From Thalassotalea sp. HSM 43 (GTDB taxonomy: Bacteria > Pseudomonadota > Gammaproteobacteria > Enterobacterales > Alteromonadaceae), in contig NZ_CP038493.1 in the NCBI RefSeq assembly GCF_004752005.1, positions 124,001 to 188,000 on the forward strand: a stretch of DNA of 64,000 bases, given 5' to 3'. The position numbers were made by a program, and so were the translations under genes. Of the stretch, positions 1-9,515 are shown in pieces (positions within the stretch are counted from its first letter, which is position 1; every line of letters begins with the position of its first letter). The notes under the pieces are model-generated. The model saw only the letters and a program-made list of their open reading frames with translations. It did not search any database and was not told the origin of the DNA.

Positions 1-1
1 G

Positions 2-538
2 GTGCTAAGTAACGCCCGTCAAGGCTACTTAAGCGTGAAATACAAATCTGATTTAACCCAGTTGCGTACGCCAACTCATGTCGCCCTCATCATCAGTTTG
101 CCTTTAGTGTCGGCCGCGCTAATGTATATCGGCATATTGACGATGCAACCGCTTTTCTTAATATTTGCTGTGGTTGGCTTAGGCAATGGTATTGGCATGA
201 TAAGGTTTGTCATGCAACGCCAACACCAGTCAAAAGATTGGCTGATTTGTCATCTTAACAATCTTATTGGTACCGGTATCGGCATCTATACCGCATTCTT
301 CGCTTTCGGTGCACGTCAGTTTTTAAGCCAACTATTGCCTGGTCTATGGATGCTCGTGCCATGGATATTACCCGCGGTTATCGGTATCGCCGTGACTCGT
401 AGATTGACGAAACGTTATCAGCAGTCAAAACCGCAAACACAAACACAAAACCAAACACTACCTAGTGCACAACAACGAGTCAGTAAAAAAGACACGGCGG
501 TCATTTCCAATCAACCACTACCGCAGAAAAGCTCCTAA
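2..538 (+). CDS. C-terminal part of an integral membrane protein (5' end cut by window)
   Basis: The frame is open from the window edge, so the GTG at position 2 is probably an internal codon and the gene is truncated. The visible 178 residues hold about four hydrophobic segments (roughly residues 27-45, 47-66, 86-107 and 112-130), followed by a polar Gln/Thr/Lys-rich cytosolic tail. The stretch around the third and fourth segments, with a His-x-x-x-(L/M)-I/G-x-G-x-Y pattern and a W-x-L-P-x-V-I-G motif, recalls the last helices of DUF2306-like bacterial membrane proteins, but this is only a resemblance. The function is unknown. The next gene starts 86 bp downstream on the same strand. Confidence 0.6.
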   Translation: MLSNARQGYLSVKYKSDLTQLRTPTHVALIISLPLVSAALMYIGILTMQPLFLIFAVVGLGNGIGMIRFVMQRQHQSKDWLICHLNNLIGTGIGIYTAFFAFGARQFLSQLLPGLWMLVPWILPAVIGIAVTRRLTKRYQQSKPQTQTQNQTLPSAQQRVSKKDTAVISNQPLPQKSS

Positions 539-624
539 CAAAAGCAAGTAACACTAATTACGTCAAACTAATAACGTCAAATGAGCGTTGATAAGCAATT
601 AAAGTAACGAATTAAGGATTTAAG

Positions 625-1620
625 ATGTTAAGAACAACCATTGGACTCACCCTGATTTTAGCAAGCTCTGCGATTGCAACCGAAGCCATTGATGCATTGC
701 ATTTAAAGCAATATGACAAAGCCAAGACATTGTTGCTGCAGCAGCCTGATAGCCTCGATAAGCTATTTTATCTTGGTCAGATAGCCTATTTTGAAAAAGA
801 TTTAGATAAAGCTGAGCAATATTTTCAACAAGTTGTTGATAATGACAACGCCAATGCAGAACAACACTATTGGCTTGCCAAAGTGTCACTGAGCCAAGCC
901 GCTAATGCATCAATATTTTCGGCACCAGGGTATGCGCGCACTGCCAAACAACATTTTGAAGAATCACTGCATATCAACCCTAAACACCAAGGCAGTTTAA
1001 AAGGTCTTATTCGATTTTATCTGCATGTCCCTGGGATAGCCGGCGGCTCTGTCGATAAAGCGGAGCAATATGCGCGACGACTGCAAAATGTTGACCAAAT
1101 AGAAGGCAGCATGGCATTGCTTAACATCTATGAGCATGATGACAATGAACAAGCACTTACGACAACATTGGCGCACACGCTACAACAACACCCGAACAAC
1201 GCCAGAGTGCTAACCAAAGCAGGTTTTATTTACCAACAGCGCCAAGACTATCGCTTAGCATTCGACTATTTTAGCCAAGCAAGTGCGCAATATAATCAAA
1301 GCCAAGAGAGCAGCTATGCCCTATCCGCTTTATACCAATTAGGCAAAACGGCGGTGTTATCAGGACAAAACTTGAGTGCTGGACAACAAGCATTGCAATC
1401 CTATTTAAAACAGCCTGAGTCGCCAGTGACGAGCGATTTATCAATTGAGTTACCCAGTGCTGCTTGGGCGCATTATCGCTTAGCACAAGTGTTGGCGTTA
1501 ACGGATCAAACACATCGCGCGCAAGCACATCTGCGTCAATCAAAATTGCGCAATAGTGACGACAAGGCGCTTGAAAAGCGATTAAAACAAGAAGCTAAAA
1601 AATTAAACATCAGCTTATGA
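625..1620 (+). CDS. Exported tetratricopeptide-repeat protein
   Basis: This 331-residue protein starts with a typical signal peptide (hydrophobic core about residues 4-17, Ala-rich cleavage zone near residue 19). It is then built of helical TPR units: residues 35-75 (K-L-F-Y-L-G-Q-I-A-Y), 80-125, 190-235 and 275-310 show the alternating small/aromatic TPR pattern. The C-terminus is a charged Lys/Leu helix. A periplasmic scaffold or chaperone role fits the domain type, but no substrate can be deduced. The start codon follows an AAGGATTTAAG ribosome-binding site. The neighbouring P-loop gene starts 84 bp downstream and may be co-transcribed. Confidence 0.7.
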   Translation: MLRTTIGLTLILASSAIATEAIDALHLKQYDKAKTLLLQQPDSLDKLFYLGQIAYFEKDLDKAEQYFQQVVDNDNANAEQHYWLAKVSLSQAANASIFSAPGYARTAKQHFEESLHINPKHQGSLKGLIRFYLHVPGIAGGSVDKAEQYARRLQNVDQIEGSMALLNIYEHDDNEQALTTTLAHTLQQHPNNARVLTKAGFIYQQRQDYRLAFDYFSQASAQYNQSQESSYALSALYQLGKTAVLSGQNLSAGQQALQSYLKQPESPVTSDLSIELPSAAWAHYRLAQVLALTDQTHRAQAHLRQSKLRNSDDKALEKRLKQEAKKLNISL

Positions 1621-1704
1621 TCAAAGCTATGGTGTACAATTGAACAGCACAAGGAGTATGAGGAATAACAAGTTTGATGACGCAAGTATGGCAGCCTAAA
1701 GACA

Positions 1705-2196
1705 ATGAGTAGTGAGCACAATCAACAACAAATAACCTTGCTTATTGGTCCACCTGGTTGTGGTAAATCGACCTTTGCGAAAAAGCTGCATGGCTTTCAC
1801 ATCTCCTCAGACACCATTGTCGAGAGGCTCTGCAGACAGCACCATATTAACTACCGCCAGTTTTTTGAGCTTGCGACGAACCACCCGATACGCATTCGCC
1901 ATCAGCACTTGTTTCAAAAACGTATTGCCCAGTCAAAACACCATGATTTAGTGGTGTGGGATTTAACCAATTTAACTCGCTCAGATCGACAACGCGCGAT
2001 TGGCTATTACCCCGGCGCCCAATATATCGCGATATGTTTCAAAAACAGTGACAATCCAGCTTACCTGCGAGAGGTTAATCACAATAGGCAGCAGGCAGAA
2101 CAAAAGTTTATTCCTGACACGGTACTCGATGATATGTTAAGACGTTATCAAGCACCGACAAAAGCGGAAGGATTTAGCGATATTATTTCGGTTTAG
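1705..2196 (+). CDS. P-loop ATPase / polynucleotide-kinase-like protein
   Basis: The protein has 163 residues and a clear Walker A motif, GPPGCGKST, at residues 15-23, followed by a short Zeta-toxin/T4-PNK-like kinase fold. A Walker B-like strand, LVVWDLTNLTR, lies around residue 86 and an Arg-rich lid segment follows. Proteins of this kind phosphorylate nucleic-acid ends or small molecules. Neither the substrate nor a partner antitoxin is visible here. The ribosome-binding site is weak; a short upstream reading frame ending in the overlap ATGAGTAG may couple translation. Its 3' end overlaps the convergent small gene at 2183-2392 by 14 bp. Confidence 0.65.
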   Translation: MSSEHNQQQITLLIGPPGCGKSTFAKKLHGFHISSDTIVERLCRQHHINYRQFFELATNHPIRIRHQHLFQKRIAQSKHHDLVVWDLTNLTRSDRQRAIGYYPGAQYIAICFKNSDNPAYLREVNHNRQQAEQKFIPDTVLDDMLRRYQAPTKAEGFSDIISV

Positions 2197-2392
2197 AGTG
2201 TGTCTTGTTAGTCGGTGTTTTATGGTGTCGATAGATATTACTTTTTGGAAAGCTTTTCGAGCGTCCGGTAAATAAAGTGCGAATGATATCAAACAAGCAA
2301 ATAAGGGTGATCGGCAATGCCAGCAGTATCAGTTTGACAAGGTCGAACATCTGCGCATTTTTAGGTGCCGTTATGACTTGTTTTTCTTTCAT
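2183..2392 (-). CDS. Small single-span membrane protein, function unknown
   Basis: I place the start at the ATG at 2392 because GGGAG lies six bases upstream; the longer frame beginning at 2443 lacks such a site. The 69-residue product has one strong hydrophobic segment at about residues 16-38 and a very basic tail rich in Lys, His and Thr, which suggests an inner-membrane protein with a cytosolic basic tail. I do not recognise the family. It converges with, and overlaps by 14 bp, the P-loop gene on the other strand. It is separated by a minus-strand terminator from the tiny gene upstream at 2600-2677. Confidence 0.55.
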   Translation of the reverse strand: MKEKQVITAPKNAQMFDLVKLILLALPITLICLFDIIRTLFTGRSKSFPKSNIYRHHKTPTNKTHSKPK

Positions 2393-2543
2393 GTAATCTC
2401 CCTCAAAGAACGGGGCTGACTCGCTCAGTGAATAAGTGGTCAAGTTAGTTCAGTTTGTTTTGCTAATTGCCACTATTCACTTCGCGCTAACCAAGGCTGA
2501 CTTAGTGGCGCAATTCTCATCTCTCAACGCTCAACGCTTAACG

Positions 2544-2570
2544 CAAAAAAAACGAGCACCGAAGTGCTCG
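2544..2570 (-). terminator. Rho-independent terminator after the 25-codon gene
   Basis: On the minus strand, a 7-bp stem CGAGCAC/GTGCTCG with a TTCG tetraloop is followed by eight T residues. It sits 30 bp after the stop of the small gene at 2600-2677 and supports that gene being a real transcription unit. Confidence 0.85.
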
Positions 2571-2599
2571 AAACATTAGCGTCAGAGTCCGGAAATTTT

Positions 2600-2677
2600 C
2601 TATTTCCTAAACCATTTGATTTCATTGCAACAAACAACGCCTATCACTAACGCCAATAGTCCGATAAAAATCGTCAT
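2600..2677 (-). CDS. Very small membrane protein (25 residues)
   Basis: The frame starts with ATG at 2677, has a strong ribosome-binding site (GGGGAGGA, six to seven bases upstream) and ends in TAG at 2600-2602. The product begins MTIFIGLLALVIGVV, then has two Cys residues and ends with a polar, basic segment (NEIKWFRK). This is the layout of a one-helix inner-membrane microprotein with a cytosolic positive tail. A strong terminator follows at once on the same strand. I do not recognise a family. The combination of Shine-Dalgarno, hydrophobic product and dedicated terminator makes it likely to be expressed. Confidence 0.6.
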   Translation of the reverse strand: MTIFIGLLALVIGVVCCNEIKWFRK

Positions 2678-2878
2678 ATCGTTATCCTCCCCAGACAGCT
2701 ATTTGACAAAACAATTAAATGGTGTGGTTACATTAAATTACAATTAGCGAGAAAAATAGAGATGATTACAAAGTGCAAACATGTGTTAATACGCTGTTTC
2801 CTCAGCTTAAATATGCCGTGTTAAATAGCCTAATTTAACGTTAATATACGTCGTAGGTAGGCAATATAGTAACGACAC

Positions 2879-3304
2879 ATGGAAATCTATTTAACAACCA
2901 GTCCTAAACCTGAAGAGTTAAAAACCATCAGCTTAGGCATTCAATCATTCAACGAGCAGCATCTTGCCAAAGACGTTGTTTATGAACCAGACAGTAAGTT
3001 TGCGGTTTTTGCTAAAGACAGCGACGGCCAAATTATTGGCGGGATCCGTGCCAATGCGTTTTGGAACTATTGCATTATTGAGTTGCTTTGGCTCAGCGAC
3101 CAAGCGCGCGGCCAAGGTGTGGGCAGTAAGCTTATGAAGCAAGCACACCAATTCGCTAAACAACAAGGCTTTGCCTACGTACGTACCGAAACAGTGGACT
3201 TTCAAGCCAAGCCGTTTTATGAAAAGCTGGGATATCAGGTATATGGAGAGCTAGTCGACTGCCCCATGGGTCATACGACCTATTGTTTGCTGAAAAAGCT
3301 CTAG
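2879..3304 (+). CDS. GNAT-family N-acetyltransferase
   Basis: The 141-residue protein fits a single GNAT domain. The acetyl-CoA-binding loop RGQGVGSKL lies at residues 79-87, after the beta strand IIELLWLSDQA. The final strand/helix pair contains the FYEKLGYQVYG motif typical of the family C-terminus. It should transfer an acetyl group from acetyl-CoA to an amine; the substrate cannot be read from sequence. No strong ribosome-binding site is visible. The gene stands alone between the minus-strand small genes and the convergent greA-car operon, and its stop codon abuts a short tandem heptamer repeat. Confidence 0.85.
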   Translation: MEIYLTTSPKPEELKTISLGIQSFNEQHLAKDVVYEPDSKFAVFAKDSDGQIIGGIRANAFWNYCIIELLWLSDQARGQGVGSKLMKQAHQFAKQQGFAYVRTETVDFQAKPFYEKLGYQVYGELVDCPMGHTTYCLLKKL

Positions 3305-3352
3305 GGCTAAGTGCTAAGGGCTAAGTGCTAAGGGCTAAGGGCTAAGGGCTAA
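3304..3352. repeat. Tandem heptamer repeat, GGGCTAA/GTGCTAA
   Basis: Seven consecutive 7-bp units (GGGCTAA, or its variant GTGCTAA) start in the base after the acetyltransferase stop codon. A slipped-strand origin is likely. No coding or regulatory role is evident. Confidence 0.9.
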
Positions 3353-3386
3353 GCATGGCAGCGTGCCGCGGGTTTGCTTTGGCTAT

Positions 3387-3415
3387 AAAAAAACGTGGCC
3401 AAGGCCACGTTTTTA
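3387..3415. terminator. Bidirectional rho-independent terminator
   Basis: Stem ACGTGGCC/GGCCACGT with an AA loop is flanked by an A-tract and a T-tract. It therefore can end both the rightward acetyltransferase transcript and the leftward carAB-greA transcript. Confidence 0.85.
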
Positions 3416-3448
3416 TTCAACAGTCATTTAACAGACGTCAATCACACA

Positions 3449-3925
3449 TTACTTGTGTTCAACCGCGATGACTTCATACTCTACTCGGCCACCTGGGGTG
3501 TTAACTTCCACTTCGGTGTCCACTTCTTTACCAATAATGGCACGAGCGATCGGTGAGTTGATGCTAATACGATTGTTTTTGATGTCAGCTTCATCATCAC
3601 CAACGATTTTATAAGTCACTTCGTCATCCGTATCGACATTCAATAAAGTCACTGTGACACCAAAAATCACTTTGTGATTATTTGGGATCTTAGTAATGTC
3701 AATTACTTGCGCATTACCCAGTTTACCCTCTATTTCTTGAATACGACCTTCACAAAACCCTTGCTCTTCGCGAGCGGCGTGATACTCAGCATTTTCTTTC
3801 AAATCGCCATGTTCACGAGCTTCCGCGATTGATTGCACAATCGCTGGACGCTTAACGGTTTTCAAATGATTTAATTCTTCTTTCAGAGCTTCCGCGCCCT
3901 GAACGGTCATTGGTATGTGACTCAT
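3449..3925 (-). CDS. greA: Transcription elongation factor GreA
   Basis: GreA enters the secondary channel of stalled RNA polymerase and stimulates cleavage of backtracked RNA. The 158-residue length matches the family. The N-terminal coiled-coil hairpin (about residues 8-75) carries the catalytic acidic tip in [14 protein letters not shown] near residues 38-51 (the conserved Asp and Glu). The C-terminal FKBP-like domain ends in a standard GGRVEYEV strand. The gene follows carB by only 2 bp and is last in the carA-carB-greA operon, ending at a bidirectional terminator. Confidence 0.97.
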   Translation of the reverse strand: MSHIPMTVQGAEALKEELNHLKTVKRPAIVQSIAEAREHGDLKENAEYHAAREEQGFCEGRIQEIEGKLGNAQVIDITKIPNNHKVIFGVTVTLLNVDTDDEVTYKIVGDDEADIKNNRISINSPIARAIIGKEVDTEVEVNTPGGRVEYEVIAVEHK

Positions 3926-3927
3926 TC

Positions 3928-6900
3928 TTATTTACACCTTTTATGTAATTCCTGGATAGAATTCACAGAGTTTCTATCATCTGCCGCATGAGCCATACAA
4001 GCTGCAAATGCCGCATTAAGTGTTGTTGTATAGGTTACTTTATAGCGAAGTGCGCTACCACGGATCTCTTTCGAGTCTTCGATCGCCTTGCGACCTTCTG
4101 TGGTGTTAATAATATAACTGTACTCGCCATTTTTAATTCTATCAACAATATGCGGTCGACCTTCGTGTACTTTGTTAACTAAACGCACTGGAATGTCAGC
4201 TTCGCCTAAAATAACTGCAGTACCGTGAGTCGCATCCAAACTAAAGCCCAAATCAATTAATTGACGAGCTAAGTCAACAACACGCTCTTTGTCTGAATTA
4301 CGCACTGAAATTAACGCTCGGCCTGTTTTAGGAAGTATTTCACCAGCACCTAAGTTTGCTTTTGCGTAAGCTTCTTCAAAGGTATCACCGGTACCCATAA
4401 CTTCACCCGTTGAACGCATTTCTGGACCAATAAGCGGGTCAGCACCGTGGAACTTATTAAACGGAATAACAACCTCTTTAACAGAGAAGTAATCCGGGAT
4501 AATTTCACGTTCAACGCCTTGCTCTTTCAATGACTTACCCGCCATTACTCGAGCCGCAACTTTTGCTAACGGAACACTGGTCGCTTTCGATACAAATGGT
4601 ACTGTACGAGCTGCGCGAGGGTTAACTTCGATTAAGTAAACCTTATCGCCTTTAACCGCCATTTGCGTATTCATCAAACCGATAACACCAAGTTCAAACG
4701 CTAATGCTTCCACTTGATCACGCATTACTTGTTGAATTTCATCGCTGATGCTATACGGCGGCAATGAACAGGCTGAATCACCAGAGTGAACACCGGCTTG
4801 TTCGATGTGCTGCATAACACCACCAAACACAACTTGCTCACCGTCACAAATAACATCGATATCAAATTCAATCGCGTCATCAAGGAAACGGTCAAGCAAT
4901 ACTGGTGCTTCATTTGATACGCTTACGGCTTCGTTCATGTAGCGACGTAAATCGTCTTCATCATAAACGATTTCCATCGCACGACCACCCAATACATACG
5001 ATGGACGAACAACCAATGGGAAGCCAATTTCTTTCGAACGGGCTACCGCTTCTTCTTGCGAGGTAACCGTGGCATTTTCTGGTTGTAGTAAACCTAAACG
5101 GTCAACCGCTGCTTGGAATCGCTCACGGTCTTCTGCACGGTCGATAGCGTCTGGAGACGTACCAATAATTGGCACACCTGCAGCTTCTAATGCACGGGCT
5201 AGTTTCAGTGGTGTTTGACCACCGTATTGCACGATAACGCCTTTTGGCTTCTCAACACGAACAATTTCCAATACGTCTTCAAGTGTAATCGGTTCGAAGT
5301 ACAAACGATCAGATGTATCGTAATCGGTAGAAACCGTTTCAGGGTTACAGTTAACCATGATGGTCTCGTAGCCGTCTTCACGTAACGCTAATGCCGCGTG
5401 TACACAACAATAATCGAACTCGATACCTTGACCGATGCGGTTAGGACCACCACCAATGATCATGATTTTTTCACGATCAGACGGGTTTGCTTCACATTCT
5501 TCATCGTAAGTTGAATACATGTAGGCAGTATCTGAACTGAATTCTGCAGCACACGTATCAACGCGCTTGTACACTGGGAAGATTTCACCAGCAACACGCT
5601 TACGACGAATTTCAGTCTCAGCAACACCGATGATGTCCGCTAAGCGCTTATCAGAGAAACCTTTACGCTTAAGACGACGCAATACGTCAGGTGTTAGAGA
5701 CGATAAACCGCCTTCAAATACTTTTTTCTCTTCTAGTACAATGTCTTCAATCTGTACAAGGAACCAACGATCGATTTTGGTTAGACGGAAAATATCGTCA
5801 ACCGTTAGACCTAGGCGGAAGCCGTCGGCAACGTACCAGATGCGATCAGAGCCTGCTTCTTGCAACTCGTGCATGATTTTGGTTTTCGCGCCTGGCTTGG
5901 CAACGTCAACCATAGGGTCGAAACCGTTCATACCGACTTCAAGACCACGCAATGCTTTTTGCATTGATTCTTGTTGGTTACGACCGATGGCCATAACTTC
6001 ACCAACAGATTTCATCTGTGTGGTTAAGCGATCTTCTGAACCGGCAAACTTCTCAAAGTTAAAACGAGGGATCTTAGTCACAACGTAATCAATGGTTGGC
6101 TCGAACGATGCTGGCGTTGCGCCGCCAGTGATGTCGTTGCTTAACTCATCTAAGGTGTAACCAACGGCAAGTTTGGCAGCGATTTTTGCAATCGGGAAGC
6201 CGGTTGCTTTTGACGCTAGCGCCGAAGAACGAGATACACGCGGGTTCATTTCGATGATAACCATACGACCGGTATCAGGACACACACCAAATTGCACATT
6301 TGAACCACCGGTTTCAACACCAATCTCACGCAGAACTGCAAGCGATGCGTTACGCATGATTTGGTATTCTTTATCGGTCAAGGTTTGTGCCGGCGCAACG
6401 GTAATCGAGTCACCGGTATGGATACCCATAGGGTCAAAGTTTTCAATTGAACAGATAATGATACAGTTGTCGTTTTTGTCACGAACAACTTCCATTTCGT
6501 ATTCTTTCCAACCAATCAAAGACTCATCAATCAACAACTCGTTAGTTGGTGAAAGGTCTAAACCACGTGTACAAATGGTTTCAAATTCTTCACGGTTATA
6601 AGCGATACCACCACCGGTACCACCCATAGTAAATGATGGACGAATAATACATGGGAAACCGATGCGTTCACTGGTTGCTATGGCTTCATCCATAGAGTGA
6701 ACAATCTCAGCACGTGGTGTTTCAAGACCAATACTCTTCATCGCTTTATCAAAGCGCGAACGATCTTCCGCTTTATCAATGGCATCAGCTGTCGCACCAA
6801 TCATCTCAACGTCGAATTCCGCTAGCACACCTTTGCTTTCAAGCTCGAGTGCACAGTTCAATGCGGTTTGACCACCCATGGTAGGTAGTACCGCATCAGG

Positions 6901-7146
6901 ACGCTCTTTTTCGATGATCTTACGCACAACTTCCCAATGAATTGGTTCAATGTAGGTGGCATCTGCCATTTCAGGGTCAGTCATGATCGTCGCAGGATTC
7001 GAGTTAACCAAGATAACTCGATAACCTTCTTCACGTAGCGCTTTACACGCTTGCGCGCCTGAATAGTCAAATTCACAAGCCTGACCAATAACGATCGGGC
7101 CGGCGCCTAAAATAAGAATACTTTTTATGTCAGTACGTTTTGGCAT
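3928..7146 (-). CDS. carB: Carbamoyl-phosphate synthase large subunit
   Basis: CarB makes carbamoyl phosphate from bicarbonate, ammonia (channelled from CarA) and two ATP, feeding arginine and pyrimidine synthesis. The 1072-residue length is normal. Two homologous ATP-grasp halves are present: each begins with a Gly-rich loop ([18 protein letters not shown] near residue 13, and [18 protein letters not shown] near residue 560) and contains an RPS(F/Y) strand with a Gly-rich segment (MGGTGGG; LGGRAM). The C-terminal methylglyoxal-synthase-like domain (about 935-1072) is the allosteric site for UMP and ornithine in the family. It lies 30 bp after carA and 2 bp before greA. Confidence 0.98.
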   Translation of the reverse strand: MPKRTDIKSILILGAGPIVIGQACEFDYSGAQACKALREEGYRVILVNSNPATIMTDPEMADATYIEPIHWEVVRKIIEKERPDAVLPTMGGQTALNCALELESKGVLAEFDVEMIGATADAIDKAEDRSRFDKAMKSIGLETPRAEIVHSMDEAIATSERIGFPCIIRPSFTMGGTGGGIAYNREEFETICTRGLDLSPTNELLIDESLIGWKEYEMEVVRDKNDNCIIICSIENFDPMGIHTGDSITVAPAQTLTDKEYQIMRNASLAVLREIGVETGGSNVQFGVCPDTGRMVIIEMNPRVSRSSALASKATGFPIAKIAAKLAVGYTLDELSNDITGGATPASFEPTIDYVVTKIPRFNFEKFAGSEDRLTTQMKSVGEVMAIGRNQQESMQKALRGLEVGMNGFDPMVDVAKPGAKTKIMHELQEAGSDRIWYVADGFRLGLTVDDIFRLTKIDRWFLVQIEDIVLEEKKVFEGGLSSLTPDVLRRLKRKGFSDKRLADIIGVAETEIRRKRVAGEIFPVYKRVDTCAAEFSSDTAYMYSTYDEECEANPSDREKIMIIGGGPNRIGQGIEFDYCCVHAALALREDGYETIMVNCNPETVSTDYDTSDRLYFEPITLEDVLEIVRVEKPKGVIVQYGGQTPLKLARALEAAGVPIIGTSPDAIDRAEDRERFQAAVDRLGLLQPENATVTSQEEAVARSKEIGFPLVVRPSYVLGGRAMEIVYDEDDLRRYMNEAVSVSNEAPVLLDRFLDDAIEFDIDVICDGEQVVFGGVMQHIEQAGVHSGDSACSLPPYSISDEIQQVMRDQVEALAFELGVIGLMNTQMAVKGDKVYLIEVNPRAARTVPFVSKATSVPLAKVAARVMAGKSLKEQGVEREIIPDYFSVKEVVIPFNKFHGADPLIGPEMRSTGEVMGTGDTFEEAYAKANLGAGEILPKTGRALISVRNSDKERVVDLARQLIDLGFSLDATHGTAVILGEADIPVRLVNKVHEGRPHIVDRIKNGEYSYIINTTEGRKAIEDSKEIRGSALRYKVTYTTTLNAAFAACMAHAADDRNSVNSIQELHKRCK

Positions 7147-7176
7147 TTTATTACTCTATCTATTCAGTGGTTTAGC

Positions 7177-8304
7177 TTATTTGCGTTGTTCAATTAGTTC
7201 GATGAAATGATCGAACAGTGGTGCCGCATCGTGCGGACCAGGGCTTGCTTCAGGATGTCCTTGGAAGCTAAACGCCGGCTTGTCTGTACGGTGGATACCT
7301 TGTAAGGAACCGTCAAACAATGATTTATGCGTTGCTCTCAATGTCGCTGGTAACGTGTCTTCGTCTACCGCAAAGCCATGGTTTTGAGAGGTAATCATAA
7401 CGACATCTCTGTCCATATCTTTAACTGGATGGTTCGCACCGTGATGACCAAACTTCATTTTCACTGTGTTTGCACCACTTGCCAAACCAAGTAATTGGTG
7501 GCCTAAACAAATACCAAATACTGGAATGTCGGTTTCAAGGAATGACTTAATGGCGCTGATTGCGTAGTCACATGGCTCTGGGTCACCTGGGCCATTAGAT
7601 AAGAAAATACCATCTGGATTCATAGCTAACACCTCTTCTGCAGGCGTTTGTGCTGGAACAACGGTAAGTTTACAGCCGCGGTCAACCAACATGCGCAGGA
7701 TGTTACGCTTGGCGCCAAAATCATAGGCGACAACGTGATACTTGAATTGCTCTGGTGTGACATGGCCTTTACCAAGCTGCCAGCTACCTTCGGTCCATTC
7801 ATAGACCTCTTTGGTGCTTACAACTTTTGCTAAATCCATACCCTTAAGTCCTGGGAAGTCTTTAGCAAGTTCTAATGCTTTGTTTTCATCGATGGCGTCA
7901 CCGGCGATAATACAACCGTTTTGAGCACCCTTTTCACGCAAGATGCGAGTTAGTTTGCGTGTATCGATGTCTGCAATACCCAAAATATTATTGGCAACCA
8001 AGTATTCCGTGAGCGATTGCTCTGAACGGAAGTTGCTGGTCAGCAATGGTAGATCACGAATAACCAACCCTTTTGCAACGATGTCACCAGACTCTTCGTC
8101 TTCAGAGTTAGCACCGACGTTACCAATATGCGGGTATGTCAAAGTGACTATCTGTTCTGCATAAGAAGGGTCAGTTAGGATTTCCTGGTAACCGGTCATA
8201 GCGGTATTAAAAACCACCTCACCCACTGAAGTACCTTCAGCGCCGATGGCTGTCCCTTTAAATACGGTGCCGTCTTCGAGCACCAAAATGGCAGATTTAG
8301 TCAA
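7177..8304 (-). CDS. carA: Carbamoyl-phosphate synthase small (glutaminase) subunit
   Basis: CarA hydrolyses glutamine and passes ammonia to CarB. The class I amidotransferase triad is visible: nucleophile Cys in [10 protein letters not shown] near residue 266, and His and Glu in [10 protein letters not shown] near residues 349-351. I start at the TTG at 8304, not the ATG 12 bp upstream, because the ATG overlaps the GGAGG Shine-Dalgarno, which lies five bases before TTG; E. coli carA also uses UUG. This gives 375 residues beginning [12 protein letters not shown], aligned with known CarA N-termini. The 259-bp gap upstream of the gene should hold the carAB promoter; I could not pick out an ARG box in it. 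Confidence 0.96.
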   Translation of the reverse strand: MTKSAILVLEDGTVFKGTAIGAEGTSVGEVVFNTAMTGYQEILTDPSYAEQIVTLTYPHIGNVGANSEDEESGDIVAKGLVIRDLPLLTSNFRSEQSLTEYLVANNILGIADIDTRKLTRILREKGAQNGCIIAGDAIDENKALELAKDFPGLKGMDLAKVVSTKEVYEWTEGSWQLGKGHVTPEQFKYHVVAYDFGAKRNILRMLVDRGCKLTVVPAQTPAEEVLAMNPDGIFLSNGPGDPEPCDYAISAIKSFLETDIPVFGICLGHQLLGLASGANTVKMKFGHHGANHPVKDMDRDVVMITSQNHGFAVDEDTLPATLRATHKSLFDGSLQGIHRTDKPAFSFQGHPEASPGPHDAAPLFDHFIELIEQRK

Positions 8305-8563
8305 TTTAACCTCCATAATGAAGAAATGTAGTATTAATAAGCAACTGTCTAAAACCTGAGCAGACAGTGGCTATTTTTAATCCGAAAATAAGCCGTTTAC
8401 GAAATTTTGGCAAATTCCGCGCATTTTACGCATTTAACGGCCTTGCGTCTATAACAATTTTATACATTTTAACGCTTTAATTTTCATTCCGGTGTTAAAC
8501 CCGAGAAAGCACACATTTCATATGGCTATAAAGCGTCGATATCACGAATCTATTACAGTAAAA

Positions 8564-9364
8564 CTATTTAAGCCCTAACACGTCTTGCATATCATAAAAA
8601 CCAGGCTCAGCGTTGACTAGCCATGACGCGGCGCGCATAGCACCTAACGCAAAGGTCATACGCGATGTGGCTTTATGGGTGATTTCAAGGCGTTCACCCA
8701 AATCCGCAAAAAACGCCGTATGTTCACCAATGATGTCGCCGGCGCGAACCGTGGCAAAACCTATCGTGTCTTTATCACGTTCACCGGTAATGCCTTCTCG
8801 GCCATAAACCGCAACTTTATTTAAATCGCGTCCGAGTGTATCAGCGATGACCTGGCCCATTTTTACTGCGGTGCCTGATGGCGCATCTTTTTTAAAGCGA
8901 TGATGTGCTTCAAAAATCTCAATATCGGTTTCATTACCAATAATTTGTGCGGTCATTTCCAACAACTTAAACAGCAAGTTAACACCAACACTGGTGTTTG
9001 GCGCCAATACCACGGCGGTATCTTTACCTATCTGCTGCAATTGTGCGACTTCATCATCACTAAAACCGGTGGTGCCGATAACAATGGCTTTATTATTGGC
9101 GTTACACCAAGCAACGTGCTGTTTGGTCGCTTCAATAGAAGTAAAGTCGATAAACACATCAGCCGCTAATAAATCCTCGATGTTGTCGGTTATAGGCGCA
9201 TGTTGCAGGCCCAGTCCGCACAACTCTCCAGCATCAATACCTTTTAAGGTTGAAGAAGCACGAACGGTACCACCAATCAGTTCAATTGATTGGTGCTCAA
9301 TCGCAGCTTGCAACAAGTTTCGGCCCATGCGGCCACCACATCCTAAAATAGCGACTTTTGTCAT
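8564..9364 (-). CDS. dapB: 4-hydroxy-tetrahydrodipicolinate reductase
   Basis: DapB performs the NAD(P)H-dependent reduction step of the diaminopimelate/lysine pathway in the cytosol. The N-terminal Rossmann loop is [14 protein letters not shown]. The catalytic/substrate region is [15 protein letters not shown] near residue 155 (His pair, Lys, and the SGT substrate-binding triad). I use the ATG at 9364 (266 residues) because it matches the family start; the in-frame TTG 18 bp upstream has no better Shine-Dalgarno. It precedes carA on the same strand, separated by about 260 bp. Confidence 0.97.
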   Translation of the reverse strand: MTKVAILGCGGRMGRNLLQAAIEHQSIELIGGTVRASSTLKGIDAGELCGLGLQHAPITDNIEDLLAADVFIDFTSIEATKQHVAWCNANNKAIVIGTTGFSDDEVAQLQQIGKDTAVVLAPNTSVGVNLLFKLLEMTAQIIGNETDIEIFEAHHRFKKDAPSGTAVKMGQVIADTLGRDLNKVAVYGREGITGERDKDTIGFATVRAGDIIGEHTAFFADLGERLEITHKATSRMTFALGAMRAASWLVNAEPGFYDMQDVLGLK

Positions 9365-9478
9365 TGTTATTCTCTTACTCAATATTGTCGTTTTTAAACT
9401 TACTTTGGCACATCATCTAACGTCGATAATAAGGTTGTAAATTATCCGCCAAAATAATCTATGGGTTATTTACTTAGA

Positions 9479-9508
9479 TCAAAAAAAACGGGGTTAAAAA
9501 CCCCGTTT
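9479..9508 (-). terminator. Rho-independent terminator of the FklB-type gene
   Basis: On the minus strand, stem AAACGGGG/CCCCGTTT with a 7-nt loop is followed by a run of eight or more T, starting 8 bp after the stop at 9516. The symmetrical A/T flanks could also let it act on plus-strand transcripts. Confidence 0.85.
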
Positions 9509-9515
9509 CTTAATA

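Noticed and set aside
5567-6088. A 173-codon plus-strand frame inside carB
   Set aside because: It is antisense to the conserved carB coding sequence, with no ribosome-binding site and no recognisable domain.
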